DNA of 64,000 nucleotides from Coprinopsis marcescibilis (GCA_004369085.1 ML210147.1:186001-250000), one strand, 5' to 3'. Shown: positions 39,832-53,119, counted from the first letter of the stretch. Notes: a model not told the origin generated them from the letters alone. A program made the numbers and translations.

Positions 39832-42062
39832 ATGGCCGCAAAAGCAGTTGGAATCGATCTCGGCACAACATACTCGTTCGTCGCCAGATTAATTTTCCAC
39901 AATGACCGTCTGACGCATGTTTATTAGCTGTGTCGGTGTTTGGCAAAATGACCGAGTAGAAATCATCGCCAACGACCAGGGTAACCGTACCACGCCGTCG
40001 TATGTCTCCTTTTCAGAGAATGAGCGTCTTATCGGTGATGCTGCCAAGAATCAAGTCGCCATGAACCCCCACAACACGTACGTGCCTTTCTCTCTTTATA
40101 TTTAAAACCCGATCTTGACGATCTCGTCACCAGCGTCTTCGATGCCAAGCGTCTCATTGGCCGCAAGTTTGACGATGCTGAAGTGCAGTCAGATTTGAAG
40201 CACTTCCCCTTCAAGGTCGTCAACAAGGAGGGCAAGCCCCTCGTCGAGGTCGAGTACCGTGGCGAGAAGAAGCAATTCGTGTGTTTTTTTTTTTTTGGGT
40301 TCGATAAAAGTATTTTGCTAATCGGCATCACGTAGTCTCCCGAAGAAATCTCTTCCATGATTCTCCTCAAGATGAAGGAGACTGCTGAATCATACTTGGG
40401 CACCACCATCAACAATGCCGTTGTCACCGTCCCAGCGTATTTCAACGATTCTCAACGTCAGGCTACCAAGGATGCTGGCACCATCTCGGGTATGAATGTC
40501 CTCCGTATCATCAACGAGCCTACCGCCGCCGCCATCGCATACGGTCTTGACAAGAAGGTTGTCGGCGAGCGCAATGTCCTCATCTTCGATCTCGGAGGAG
40601 GAACTTTTGATGTCTCCCTCTTGACCATCGAGGAAGGTATCTTCGAGGTCAAGGCTACTGCCGGTGACACCCACTTGGGTGGTGAGGATTTCGATAACCG
40701 TCTCGTCAACCACTTTATCCAGGAATTCAAGCGCAAAAACAAGAAGGGTAGGTTTTGGCATGTATTATCGTCCAGAATTGTCACTAATCCGTATCTTTCA
40801 AGACTTTTCTGGCAATGCCCGTGCCGTTCGTCGTCTCCGAACCGCTTGCGAACGCGCCAAGCGAACCCTCTCCTCCGCAACTCAGACTTCTATCGAAATA
40901 GACTCTTTGTTCGAGGGTATTGATTTCTACACTTCCCTCACACGTGCTCGTTTCGAGGAGCTCTGCCAAGATCTGTTCCGCAGCACCCTCGAGCCCGTCG
41001 AGCGTGTCCTCCGTGATTCCAAGATTGACAAGGCCAACGTTCACGAAATCGTCCTCGTCGGTGGCTCAACTCGTATCCCCCGTATCGTCAAGCTCGTCTC
41101 CGACTTCTTCAACGGCAAGGAGCCCAACAAGAGCATCAACCCCGATGAGGCTGTCGCCTACGGCGCTGCCGTTCAGGCTGCTATTCTCTCTGGCGATACC
41201 TCGGAGAAGACTCAAGATTTGCTCCTCCTCGATGTTGCTCCCCTTTCCCTCGGTATTGAGACTGCCGGTGGTGTCATGACTGCCCTCATCAAGCGAAACA
41301 CCACCGTCCCTACCAAAAAGTCGGAGATCTTTTCCACCTATGCCGACAACCAACCCGGTGTCCTCATCCAAGTCTTTGAGGGTGAGCGTGCGCGCACCAA
41401 GGACAACAACTTGCTCGGCAAGTTTGAGCTGTCTGGCATTCCTCCCGCTCCCCGTGGTGTTCCCCAGATCGAGGTCACCTTTGACATTGACGCCAACGGT
41501 ATCCTCAACGTCTCCGCCTCTGACAAGACCACCGGCAAGTCTAACCGAATCACCATCACCAACGACAAGGGCCGTCTGTCAAAGGAGGAAATTGACCGCA
41601 TGGTCAATGAAGCCGAGAAGTACAAAGGTACTTGTCTTAGACTATCCTTTCCCGTTGCATGTTACTGACAGTTTCATTTCCACAGCTGAGGATGAGGCTG
41701 CCGCTGCTCGCATCCAAGCCAAGAACGGCCTCGAATCATACTCGTACAACCTCCGAAACTCCATCACCGACGACAAGCTTGCCGACAAGTTTGAGGCTGG
41801 CGACAAGGCCAAGCTCGAAGCCGCTGTCAACGAGACCATCTCATGGCTCGACAACTCACAGGAGGCTTCCAAAGAAGAGTATGAACTCAAGCAGAAGGAA
41901 CTCGAGGCCATTGCCAACCCCATCATGCAGAGACTGTACGGCGCAGCTGGCGGCGCACCCGGTGGATTCCCTGGTGCTGGTCCTGGCGGTGCCCCCGGTG
42001 GATTCCCTGGCGGCGCACCCGGCGCCAGTGAAGACGGCCCTAGCGTTGAGGAGGTCGACTAA
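39832..42062 (+). CDS. Cytosolic HSP70 chaperone (Ssa type)
   Basis: An ATP-dependent chaperone of about 650 residues. The start at 39832 gives [15 protein letters not shown], joined by a short intron to [20 protein letters not shown]. Nucleotide-binding-domain signatures: [43 protein letters not shown]. The substrate-binding domain has [20 protein letters not shown] and [20 protein letters not shown]. The [18 protein letters not shown] tail ends in EEVD, the cytosolic Hsp70 motif that binds TPR co-chaperones. Introns split the nucleotide-binding domain into several exons; one contains a long T run (around 40282-40296). Heat regulation is suggested by the promoter. It is not the ER form, because there is no signal peptide or HDEL. 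Confidence 0.95.
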
Positions 42063-42503
42063 TCGTCCTCGTTCGATTTTTTTCTTGCATGCCTTACATG
42101 AAACATCTTACGGCTGTTGACACAATAATCATTTGTATACTCGATATATCATACGCAATGCATTTTCACATTTTCATCTCTCACTCTGAAAGTCGGGCCA
42201 TTTCACTCGTAAATTAGGCTTGCACAGGGATTGAACGCAGTAACCTGACTTAAAGCTGTGTTTGCGCGGCCAAAAACATAATCTGACTCGGGATTGGATC
42301 AATGTATTTAAAGTCCGCCGTTCCCAGCCCCTCAATGGGACGAATCGTCTTGCTCTCACATATAACCCTCCGCAATCAGTGTAGTCGCCGGAATCCCTCT
42401 TTCCCTCTTACCACCCACCACCCCACGCGGGTCGCTGGACCTCTCGCGAAGCTGGCTCGTCTCAGCGCACTCGCTCACCCGACAAGGCGGTATTCCTCCA
42501 AGA
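42063..42503 (+). other. HSP70 3' flank and upstream region of the next ORF
   Basis: This is 441 bp without a recognisable gene. A TATA-like tatttaaa occurs at 42305-42312, about 190 bp before the next ORF. Confidence 0.4.
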
Positions 42504-43133
42504 ATGACCAGCAGCAGAAAGTCCCTTAAGATTGCAAACGACGTCCTGGACAAGCTGGAAGAACTGTCCATAATCAACATCGACGACGAGCAAGATGACT
42601 CGCCCTCCTACGATACAGCCTCGCTTCCCACACCAGAAGCACCCCTCGCCGACTTCAACCTCAGAACCGTCTCGCCTTACCAACACCCACTCTACATTTG
42701 GTACGACATCGACGACAACGACAACCAAGTTTCTGGCGAGTCTCTTTCCATGAAGGTCCCTGGGGCACCATTGATGAGAGATCTCGACTCGTTTACGGAG
42801 GGTACCGGGACCGGGAGTTTCGACGACATTCCTTGCGCTGCCACCAATGAAGTGGGAGAGTCCATCTACTCTACCACGGAGGCGACAGTGTCGCTTTTAC
42901 CACCACCCGAGCCTTTCTTGGCTGCCATAGAGCGATGGCGAGAGAACGTGAACGTCCTCGAAGACACCTTCCTCCCGGTCAAACGACGCCGCTCACCTTC
43001 CCCAGAAGACGAACGCTGTGTTCGTCGCATTCGGCCCCGAATCAGGGCACTCTCCCTCCCACCTAATTTTCGGTCCTTCACCCAATGCATCGGCTTTTCC
43101 ACCACCAGGAGCGAACCAGACGCACCAGATTGA
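42504..43133 (+). CDS. Hypothetical acidic protein with a nuclear-localisation-like motif
   Basis: An intronless ORF of 209 residues with no family that I recognise. It starts MTSSRKSLKIANDVLDKLEE, continues Asp/Ser-rich (IINIDDEQDDSPSYD, YIWYDIDDNDNQ), then has AAIERWRENVNVLEDTF and a basic cluster PVKRRRSPSPEDERCVRRIR that could be a nuclear localisation signal. The TATA-like element 190 bp upstream and the lack of competing frames make it plausible. Only length and composition support it, so a spurious ORF remains possible. Confidence 0.5.
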   Translation: MTSSRKSLKIANDVLDKLEELSIINIDDEQDDSPSYDTASLPTPEAPLADFNLRTVSPYQHPLYIWYDIDDNDNQVSGESLSMKVPGAPLMRDLDSFTEGTGTGSFDDIPCAATNEVGESIYSTTEATVSLLPPPEPFLAAIERWRENVNVLEDTFLPVKRRRSPSPEDERCVRRIRPRIRALSLPPNFRSFTQCIGFSTTRSEPDAPD

Positions 43134-44115
43134 CATTAGGCCCAGGCAGGATGAGCTGCCATTACATTAAACCGCAACAATGGAGGCATCGCCCTCTTTC
43201 TCAATATCAGTACCGACCCTAGACGTCGGACGAAGAATATTTATAGCCGGAGACGTAGTCGTCATCGACAAGCTAGATTCTACAACTAGAACGTTGTCGC
43301 TGACAGAGGACTCTTCTCCAACATGGCTTTCCCAATCTTGGTTACCATATCCATATGAAGATCGCTTCAAGTCATCCTTCCCACACCCCCTTCAGAAATC
43401 ACCCCAACATGCCAATTAGCATGCTGCTTCATTCAAAAGGCTCTTGGACCCAACCCCGAATCTCGCGCACCGGACTTTTATAACCTATGTTCTATGGTTA
43501 ACTTATTAGCATGGACTATCCTTAACACCCCCCTCCCATTGCTCACGATTTTTACGACGCCGCCCTTTGATTCTCTTTTGGCAACACCCATATATATATC
43601 TATCTAGCCTACCTCTCCTATGTAATCGAAGTTATACCCACCCTTAAAGGACCTTTGTCCCAGTTTCGTTCAACCTATCTATTCTACCTGTTCACATGTG
43701 CTCGCCTTTGTTCAGTTTCTTTGTGTTTCTCTCGAGCCTACTACTATCAACCAATTGTATTCGTCCTAGTATCTGTGTTGCTGAACGCTGTGCGCCCAAT
43801 ATCATCCCCTTTTCATTGAAGCCTAACAAAGTCGAGGTACATTGTGCAAAGCCCCGTTGGTGATCCGTGCGCTCGGGAAGATAATAATAAGGGGGACTTG
43901 GGGACCAGGGTATACATGTCTCTCACATGATGACCTCGCAAGTGTCTGCTGATTCGAGCACCGGTAGTGCAATGTCGGTCGTTTCCCGGTGCTTTCAGCG
44001 CTTGATTCGGCTGCGTAATCCTGCTGGATGAGTGCCGGATGTCACATATAAAGCAGGCCCCTTTCGAGCCGATGACGATGACGATCTCCTGGCCCTTTCT
44101 ATCCTCTCTGCCACC
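43134..44115. other. Long intergenic region
   Basis: This is 982 bp. A 79-codon ORF at 43180-43419 could be a short protein or part of a 3' UTR; it has no visible domain. The rest (43440-44100) is pyrimidine-rich, with no coding signal or tRNA-like B box that I could find. Confidence 0.4.
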
Positions 44116-45397
44116 ATGAACGCGGCGCCTAATTCAAATCCTGGTATCGCCAGTGACATCGAGAACCATAATCAATCCCATGCACCTAGGCCCCCCACCT
44201 TCTCTTCGAAACTGGAGGAACGCGACTGGCTAAAGTTCCGGCTTGCACAAGCTTTTCGCATCTTTGGTAAGAACCGCCGTGCCTTTGGCGAGCTTGTTCT
44301 CAACCTTGATGCTGGGATAGGAAACCTCGGTCTAACCGAAGGAATCGCCGGCCACATCACTGTACGGGTATGTTTTTCACTGCCCTTGCCAGTCTGTGGT
44401 TGGTTCAGGGGCTCACTGCGCCACTCTGTTTAGGATCCTATCAAGCCTGATTGCTTCTGGGTAAACCCGTTTGTGAGCTGCTGGTCTCTTTTGCTCTTAA
44501 AGAAAAAGATATTCTGACTGGCATGAAGGGACTGCATTTCACTTTGATTCAACCACAAGATCTTTTGCTCGTTGAGTGAGTCCCAAATTCTGTTCCACTG
44601 TTGTCGATCAGTGACAAATCGATGCAACAGCCATTCCGGAAAAGTTCTCGTAAGTTCTGAAACAATCCTACCGATTCTTGTGCTCAACCCCTACTGCCAT
44701 GCTTACGAATTTACTTCATCGGTTGCTCACTCATAGGATGAATCAGGTCCTCGCCGGTGGCTTAACACCGCGGCGTATATGATTCACGCTGCGATACATA
44801 CCGCTAGGCCAGATGTTTTGTGTGCTGCGCATACACACTCGATTCATGGAAAGGCGTTCTCAAGCTTGGGCGTCGAGTTGGCGATGCTTAACCAAGACGC
44901 CTGCGCGTTCTACAATGTAAGCGCCGAGTGTTTCTCGGCGAACTCCGCCACCGCTGCATCCTCATCGAGTTTTAGGATTTGGTGCTATATAGCCAGTTCA
45001 ATGGGATTGTTTTTGATCAAGACGAGGGCAAAAGCATTGCAGGGGCACTCGGAGGCAAGAAGGTATGGAGCTTTGTGGGTTTCTTCCCATATATGTCTTG
45101 CTCATCGGAGAATAGGCGGCCGTTTTGCAGAACCACGGATTACTTGTTGCGACGGATTCGATTGAAGCCACGGTGTTCTTTTACATAGCCTTGGAGAAAG
45201 CTTGTCAAACACAACTTCTGGCGGATGCAGCAGCGGCTAATTACGGGCGTAAACCCATCCAAATCTCAGAAGAGGAGGCAGCTTATACCTATAAAGTCAA
45301 CGGGAGCAATGCGGCTGGCTGGCTTCAGGGACTGTCTGAGTTCGAGCTACTTGAGGCAAGAGAGGGGAGAGCATTCGGCTCGACCGCCAAACAATAG
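44116..45397 (+). CDS. Class II aldolase/adducin N-terminal domain protein
   Basis: A metal-dependent class II aldolase/adducin-fold protein of about 290 residues. The start at 44116 (ccaccATGAAC context) gives MNAAPNSNPG; the in-frame sequence upstream contains a stop. Core blocks are LTEGIAGHITVR-DPIKPDCFWVNPF, GLHFTLIQPQDLLLVD, RPRRWLNTAAYMIHAAIHTA, VLCAAHTHSIHGKAFSSLG (the metal-binding HTHS region), FNGIVFDQDEGKSIAGALGG and AVLQNHGLLVATDSIEATVF (third His in QNHG). Short introns separate most blocks. One exon, DDKSMQQPFRKSS, is joined to RPRRW using an acceptor at gaatcag. The substrate cannot be read from sequence. Fungal relatives are usually uncharacterised. Confidence 0.8.
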
Positions 45398-46310
45398 GAC
45401 GGTGTATGTTTTTTTTCGTGTGGCGTATGGGAATATTTCATATCCTTCGATGTATCCACTTCGCGAGTCCGGTGCTTGAGCGCTAGTTCGCTTTGTCAAA
45501 GATTTGTCTTGTTTCACCAGTAGTAAATCACTGCAGTAATCAACGAGTTTTTCTCAATTGTTTGACCTCCAGGTCCAGAAGGCCTTGTCAAAACAACCTT
45601 ACTAAGACCAAGTTACTATGCCCCAAATCCAGCCCTTACATGTGTAAAACTTGCTGACGGGACCATCGGCGCTGCATGACTACCGCGACGATGACTGTCA
45701 TAGAATCTCGTACCACGATTCGATCTTCGGATGCCCGAATGCCAGTTTCAGGTATATAAATCAGTCGAAAACAATTGGATGAACATGAACCTGTACCTGT
45801 ACTCATGTTTTGACACATAGTGTTACATCTGCTTCTGTGTATCGCCAATTAATTGACATTACAGGCCTTCCCGATCAAATTGAGTCCCCGACTTGTTTTT
45901 TCTAGCGCCCGTGCATCTGGAGCCAACGATACCAAAGAAATGATGCTGTCAGCCTTAAGTGATGCAAATGGTGCACTCGTCATTCGGTGATTTTAGGGAC
46001 GTGGGGCAATGCATCAGGTCTGTAAAATAGTATCCATTTTCAAAGCAATCTCAGCAGCCGATCTTTCCGGAATAGAAATGCAAAACTGTGCTATGCAGCC
46101 TTGTTTGAAAGTTGGAAAAAGCCTTGAGCGCCGAGCGCCCAAACCTAATTTAATTTACCGTGGTATAGTATTTAATCCAACTGGCGCCTTGGTCATTTCG
46201 TGATCTGCGCATTCCCTTCTGTCACCACCTTTCCTTCCACGATCCTTTCCCCCATCCTCTACCGTACCGTCGAATACCTGAGCAATCCCGCTCGAACGAA
46301 CAAGTTCGAT
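45398..46310. other. Long intergenic region
   Basis: This is 913 bp between the aldolase-like gene and the Zn2Cys6 regulator. I see only short ORFs without domains. An AT-rich gtatagtatttaatcc near 46163-46178 may serve as a core promoter element for the downstream gene. Confidence 0.35.
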
Positions 46311-49159
46311 ATGCCGCCCCGCCTTGCAGACTCGGAGACACAATACGCCTCGTTCCTCTTCGCTTCTCCAAGGCTGCAGCATGGACATCCATCAGATGAT
46401 CAGCCTCTCGAAGGGACTGGTTCCACAGGCCCATATCAACTGTTCAAGACGTAGGTTTGGATTGAATGTTAGCTGCTCAGCATCAATATTCTGACGATGC
46501 TGCACAGTTCACCGGCATGCGTCGATTGCAAGTCTGTCAAGGTAGCAAAGGTAGCTCTACTACGTGTGAATATCGCTCATCTTCTACGGTTAGGTTCGCT
46601 GCGAGCCTGTACCGGGCCAGCATAAATGCAAGCGATGTTTGGACAGGGACCTCGATTGCTCTCCAAGAGAACGCAAGAAACGAAAAGTAGCAGAGCAAGT
46701 CCCTTGGCAGTTTGGTCGATGGGCGCTTCACTCATTTTGCATCCCCACACCACAGAACTCAAGAGGAGCTGCAAGAGAAGGCACGACAGAAAGACATTCA
46801 GATTGAAGAGTTGCTCCAACAGCTCAGCAATATGAAGATGAGGGCCAAGTTTATGCAGTGGAAAACAAGCTCGAATGCGATGGGACAGCAAGGTGAACGA
46901 TACACTTTATGGCTCTGGACGCTGTGTAACTTTAACCACCTCTTAGTTTCAGGCGACGCATTTGCAATTCACAACAAATGGTCACAAACAGGGCCAGAGG
47001 AAGCGGCCATTATGTACTTCAAAGGGTGTAAGTGGGCTTGTCGCCATTGAGTGCAGACGTTTATCTACCCCTTTCAGTTCAAATTGGAAAAACATCGGTT
47101 CCTGCAATTGTGAAAGAGTGTAGGCTATACCCTGAAGATATCGAAGAGCTATTCCGTATGTGAGTCGACAAGGCATACGATTCCAGATCATGACTTTCTT
47201 CTGACTTCCCTCTTAAGATATTTTCGTTGGATAAATGTGTGTTCTTTCTCAAGAACCAGAATATTGGCAAACTTTAACCTTGTTGCAGCCTTACTTCTCG
47301 ATCCTTGATGAGGATTACCATAAGCCGGAAAGGTTGATTTGGTCATCGCCGTTCTTGTTTATTGTCGGTGAGCTGGAGGCTTAACAACGCTTTACGTGGC
47401 TATTACTGACCTACGTCAAGTTTGCGCGATATCTGCGAGGCATTTGGCCTCTCGTCCAGATGTGTACCCCCATGCACTGCTGTTTGCGAGGGAAGTGGCT
47501 GGTATTTCCCTAATAGAGGGACAGAAAAGCGTAGAAACATGTCAAGCGTATCTTCTGATGGCAGTATATCCCATCCCTAAGAAGACATGGTCAGAAGACA
47601 AAAGTTGGCTTCTTATGGGGCTCGCGATAAGGTGCCACCATATCTTTTCGGGTGCGATGCAGTCATTTAATCAACCTCGCTATAGGATGGCATTAGCTTT
47701 GGACCTCCACCAGCCACCGCCACTGCTGTGTTCCGAGCAAGATCAGTTGAATCGCGTTAGGACATGGCTCAATTGCTACTGTGTTGACGGATCCCATGCA
47801 ATTCAGTTTGGCAAGATGTCCATGCTACAACTTGAAGACTACCATGCGAGATCTGCCGCCGACTGGTACAAGTCATCCCAAAAGAATACACCTTTCGATG
47901 TCCATCTGTGCGCATACGTCAGGATATTGGCCGTTATGAGCGAATGGCGAACTGCAACTAGTCCGCACAGCGCGGCCGAGCGCAAAACAACAAATGTAAG
48001 TCTCTTTGCTCGTGAAAATGACGCACCGCCTGAGATAATAACAGAGCTCCGAGTCGTCGAGGCTGGTTGAACTGGCCATTTCGACACAGGCTCGTATAGC
48101 AGAGGAAATGGACCAGTGGAAACTAGTGTACGACGAGGAGCTCCAGAAGCACTGTAAGCCACAGTTTTTCTATACTTCGCACAATCAGTAACTCAGAATT
48201 AGCGTTACCCATTTGTCGCTATCGAGCGAACACGACGCCATTGTAAGGCCACTTTCTGTTGACCTACCTCATCGCCGTGCCTGACGCATTTGCTTTATAG
48301 GATCGCGGCCTACTTACGACTAGTAGTCTTGTCAGTGGCGTTTGGAGCAAGCTATCGGAGCGGACTCTCCAAGGAATGCCAAATCCTGGTCAAGTCCTTA
48401 GAGGTCGCTCAGGATGTCATCAACATAATGGTGAGGGTATTGGCACCAACCAGCTTTCTTCGATATGCAATGCCAGCAAACTTCCTCTATGTTACCTTTG
48501 CTGCTGCATTTCTCATCAATGTGGGTTTCAACATCTCATCAGAGTATACAGCCCACTCATGGTTTATCAATCAGCTTTTGCGCCCAAAACTGTCTCCCCT
48601 TATTGATGACAGACAAAGGGAGACAATCATTCAAACAGTAACGCCATTGATCAAAGTTCTCTGCTCAGATCAAGTGGCACTTGACGAGAAACACACACCG
48701 ATGCTGTACGCTCGCTTCCTGACCTCTCTGTTGACCAAGTACGCCCCGCAAGCCTTGGAAACACGGGAAGTGGCCCTCGACAATCATGTCTTCTCTTCAA
48801 CTTGGCCTGATGTGGCTTCGAATCAAGACGGGGGCTCGCAGATTAAGGAACAATTTAACCCAGAGGGCCTGAGCGCCGAGCTTGCCCATAGCAGACACAT
48901 CTCGTATAACGGTGTTGTATATCAAGGGCACGGAGAAGCTGACATGGATCTCACCTTGAAGCATCTGGTCGATTCGATGCCAAGCGTTTCTGGGTATCCG
49001 GGATATGGATTCAATTCGACATTGATAGGGGCCCAGACTTTCGACTTCGACTTCTCCCAGCCCGCGTTTCTTGCCCAGAATACTTACCAATTTTCTTACG
49101 ACTCATTCTCGGATAGTGATCAATCTAACTCGTTATCTTTCTCAGGTTGCTCCCTGTAG
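46311..49159 (+). CDS. Zn2Cys6 fungal transcription factor
   Basis: A nuclear regulator with a Gal4-type binuclear zinc cluster. It starts MPPRLADSETQYASFL. An intron joins YQLFKT to SPACVDCKSVK, and the next joins to VRCEPVPGQHKCKRC and LDRDLDCSPRERKKRK, giving exactly C-x2-C-x6-C-x8-C-x2-C-x6-C followed by a basic linker. A predicted coiled coil follows (RTQEELQEKARQKDIQIEEL). The fungal-specific TF domain includes ICAISARHLASRPDVYPHAL, SVETCQAYLLMAVYPIPKK, LALDLHQPP and RTWLNCYCVDGSHAIQFGK. A Ser/Phe/Asp-rich C-terminus (TFDFDFSQPAFL ... SDSDQSNSLSFSGCSL) looks like an activation region. Targets are unknown. The neighbouring aldolase-like gene is a possible but unproven one. Confidence 0.85.
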
Positions 49160-49327
49160 CGTCATTATCTTTCTTACTTGGGTAGATTCGATTCTGTAAA
49201 TTTGAAGTTCTTCGGACAAGCCAGAGCAAACAACGCGGTCGCGTGAAGTAAGAGCGTGAGAAATGGGTCGACTGGAGCCGGTATCATTGTTCTGACGGTT
49301 TCTTTATGACCTTGGTATCTTACATGC

Positions 49328-52300
49328 ATGGACCGCTTTAAACCGCCACGCTCGTCACCGCCTACCTCACGTCTAGCTCGCATCTTGAAGGAATCTTCGG
49401 ATGCTCCATCATCCGTCGAATCCCTCGCCACTGAACTTCAAGAACTGACGCCAGACGAAATAGACCTCATCGATGCAATCATACAACGGGCTGGACCAGC
49501 AGCATCGACATTCCTGACGATATTCAAGGCTTATAGCGAGGTACTAGCTGAGCATGGTCTGGCTGACGCCAACGAAACCGTCTGCTACGGCAAACTCTTG
49601 AAACTGGGGACTCTGAAGGGGCGAAGCTGGGCGGAGAAGTGGGAACAAGTCAAACGGCAACACCGCCCGGTGTGTAGCTATTAATTCTACCTCTCTCGAA
49701 GACTCATGAGCCACAGCAGAATTTGGCGCCACCTCCACGCAATCAAACATCCTATGCTCAGTCATCCAATCTTTCCGACATATTTGACAGCACCATTCAT
49801 TTTGTTGAATCCACACCACGCCAACAAACACAGAACCTGAAGTCAATTCGTAATGTCGCCCCATCGTCCGCTAGCGCCCACGTCCGGCTACGACCGAAGG
49901 TTAATATGGCCATGGCCACGTCTTCCGTCGCTACTTCCGAAAAAAGTTTCGCGTCCACTGCCAAAGCATCAACGCGGCCTACACGCCAACCCATTAGGCA
50001 GAGTAAAATCGACGAGCAGGAGGCATGGAAACGGATTCAGATGGAACGCGACCAGGAGAATGCCATATTGTTTCACGAGGACAAACTCGTGGAGCGATTT
50101 TGGGGGATCTGGAGACAGGGGCATGAATGGATTGCGGTATGTCCATTGTACGTTGTTAACATTTAGTACTCAAGCTGTCCACGCAGACCACAAGCCAACA
50201 GGTGTCGGACGCTCGAGATCATCTACTTCTGGAGCGTCATTTGGAACGTTGGCATGCAAAATATAACCATCTACACAAACTGAAGAGTCAGGCGGACGCG
50301 TTTGCCGTGCTTTCGTTCTTCAAGCGTTGGGTGGCCAAATTACAGGAAGCGAAACACCGCAAATATCGGCAACATGTTCGACAACAAATGCGACAAAGTA
50401 TGAAGTTGATTCGGGAACGATATCAGTCCAGGATTCTACAAGAGGCATGGATCCGCTGGCGACGCTCCGTACAATTGTCTGCGCTTGCAGACAGTTACAA
50501 ACAGTTGACTGTTCGCCGTTATTACACCGCGTGGAAAACGAAGTGGTTGAACATCAGGGCCTCCATATCGCGTGCGGACGTAATGTTGAACGAAACCCAA
50601 CATCGGATACTCTTAGGATACTGGGAGCAGTGGAAAACCACAACCCAGCTGCGTGCTTTGGAGGCTACCATGCGAAATCGGGTCGAACTCCGGATTCTCG
50701 ACAACACAATGACTAGATGGAGGGCGCATTCGTTGAGTGTTAGTCCTAGCATTACTCAGGCATGATTTAATCTTTCTTTAGGCATGACTTTGTTATTGCA
50801 AGACAATTCGACGATCGAAGACTTGAGATAACGGCGCTTGGGCAATGGAAAAGCTCCATGCAGCGAGTCGAGGTACGAAGCTTACCTATTTTTTGTGATA
50901 TCTAATTAAAACGGATTAGTCTATGGAGCATCGTGCGGATAGGCATTTGGCGCAAAACAACATGGTGTATATGTATGCACTGATGAAGGTGTGGAAAGAC
51001 AAAAGGAACGGTCATCACTTGGAGCGGAAACGGCTGTATCGCATCGCCATCTCGGCTATGGACACTTGGGGAAAGCGTATGGTGCAACATCAAGCTGATT
51101 ACGGTACGTAGATAAACAACAACATGGAGAATCGTCTAACGATGTATCAGCTCTCGCCGACAGGTTTTCACAAAGACCAGGAAATGCCGTTGTCAAGACC
51201 TCATTGCAACGGTGGAAGCTCGCGTATCAAGATGTTGGATCTATTTTGAAGATGGCAGACGCTGTGCACAACGGTCGGCTAGCATCCCAGTATCTTTTGC
51301 TTTGGCGAAAGTCCCTCCGCAACAACCTAAAAATGATAAAGATGGCTCGTGCCGCCAATAAGTGGTTCTTGTTGCGCCATGCATACGTTCGTTGGAGGGA
51401 GAGGGCAGAAACCAAAAACCGGGAGCGACTGTTGACGCAATTCTTAATGCAGCTTCAAGCAAAAAAATTCAAACGTACGTTTGTTCTTTGCCTCAGAATG
51501 CATCTGAATCATGACACCCCATTAGTCTGGTTAATGAAAACGCGAGTTCGTTTGGACAGAGCCGCTGCGGCTCAAACCATGTCCCAGCGTGTAAACACAG
51601 TAAGCTACAGCTTCATTTGGATTTGAGGTCGGCAACTAAACTGCGCTGCAGAGAATCATGCATGGGGCTCTCAGCCTATGGATTCAACGTACAGTGGAGA
51701 TCAAGGAACGAGAGTTCCAAATCAGCCAACAGTGCACAATGGTACTTTTGTTGTACGTCTCAATTCCCCTCAGAGTTGTGCCTCCTCGATGACATAGGTA
51801 CAGATCAAATTACGACAAGTGGAAAAAGCTCTATAAGCGTAGAGTCGAGGTGAAGAGCTTGCTAGAAAACTATCTGTTGGTGCGGGAAGAAGGTACGTCA
51901 AAACCGGAAGTATAAGCTCGATTTTACTCATGTCACATTCAGAGCTGCGGCACCGGGTCTTCAATCGCTGGCTGGCAATGGCTCGACATGCCCGCAGTCG
52001 TCGTCGCCTCTTATTGGAGAGCGAAACCGAAATTCGTTTGCAGACGCTAGAAAAGTTCTGGGACATTTGGCGAGAGAAACGTCTGAAAGATCCGGTATGT
52101 GAATTGGCCCTTAACACCCGGATAAAATTTTAATGCAATCACAGGAGGACGAGTTTCTATTGCGCTGGAACGGCAGCGTTGTTCGAAACCATTTCAAGCG
52201 TTGGTATGCTAAGACCAAGGTAGGGAGGGGACTTTGTTCGAGTCTTCTGATCAATACTTACTTTGCGCGTAGGCACCTCCTGCCATTCAATTCCATGCCA

Positions 52301-53000
52301 TCCGATTGAAACGTCATAACTTTGATCTCTGGAGAGTTGCACTCAGTCGTGCTGCACAGGCAAAAGAAGCTCGCAACTTTGACCAAGCGCGCATCCACGG
52401 TTAGTACTTCTCACCATATATGAACAACGGAAGCTAAGCATCTCTTAGAACATTTCTTCAGTCATTGGCTGGAAGCCTACAGAGCGAAAAAGATGCGCAA
52501 GGCCATCGCGTAAGTTTAAACATTGTAAATGTGCAAAGTAAACCTCCTGATCGGCTTTTTACAGTCGCGCACGACACCTACGCCTACCGGCAGCTCCCAA
52601 AGTTTCAACATCATCAGCCTCTGCAAAGATATTCCCAAGACGAAACAGCTTCTTGAGTGAACCGCCTCCTAAAGAAGTCGAGCGACATCGCTCGACTTCC
52701 CCCATACCACCTCAGTCAGTGATCTCCTCGACATATGTTGGCGGTCGGCTTTCGGCAGTCATATCTGCCAAGAGTGCGTCCCCGCGGACATCCTTTGCAG
52801 GTCTGCGCGACCGAAGTCCATTCCGGACCGGCGACAATAGCGCACTCTCTCGAACAAAGAGTGAAGACGGAAGTGTGGCACCTAATCGGGGCAGAAAGGC
52901 TCCAAGCTCAATAGCATCTTTAGATGTCGGATCTTCACGAAGTCGAGCCTGGCCTGATCTCACAAGGAAACCGCGTCTATTCTTTCCACCCAATACATAA
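49328..53000 (+). CDS. SFI1: Sfi1-like centrin-binding spindle pole protein
   Basis: Sfi1 forms a long helix that binds centrin (Cdc31) at the spindle pole body and drives its duplication. The start at 49328 gives MDRFKPPRSSPPTSRLARIL. An N-terminal helical region (ELTPDEIDLIDAIIQRAG) precedes about twenty degenerate repeats with the Sfi1 Trp spacing, for example LERHLERWHAKYNHL, FFKRWVAKLQEAK, LQEAWIRWRRSVQLS, YYTAWKTKWLNIR, LLGYWEQWKTTTQL, HAYVRWRERAETK, VFNRWLAMARHAR and TLEKFWDIWREKR. The tail is Ser/Pro-rich (STSPIPPQSVISS, RTKSEDGSVAPNRG), as in yeast Sfi1, whose C-terminus carries cell-cycle kinase sites. Many short introns are present. The length is about 1,070 residues. Confidence 0.88.
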
Positions 53001-53119
53001 CTACCATACAATGGGCCTAAGGATGGATTGGAGATTAATTTATTGCTTAATTTATTGTTCGTGTGTTTTTAGTACCTGTATAATATGGATAGATTCCATT
53101 CACGACCGAGGAAGGGGCC

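Noticed and set aside
42180..42300. Possible tRNA on the minus strand (gttcaatcc)
   Set aside because: The stem around the TTCAATC loop does not pair and no acceptor stem could be formed.
43180..43419. 79-codon plus-strand ORF MEASPSFSISVPTLDVG
   Set aside because: It has no domain, no splice link to the 209-residue ORF upstream, and lies in what may be that gene's 3' UTR. The evidence is too weak to list as a gene.
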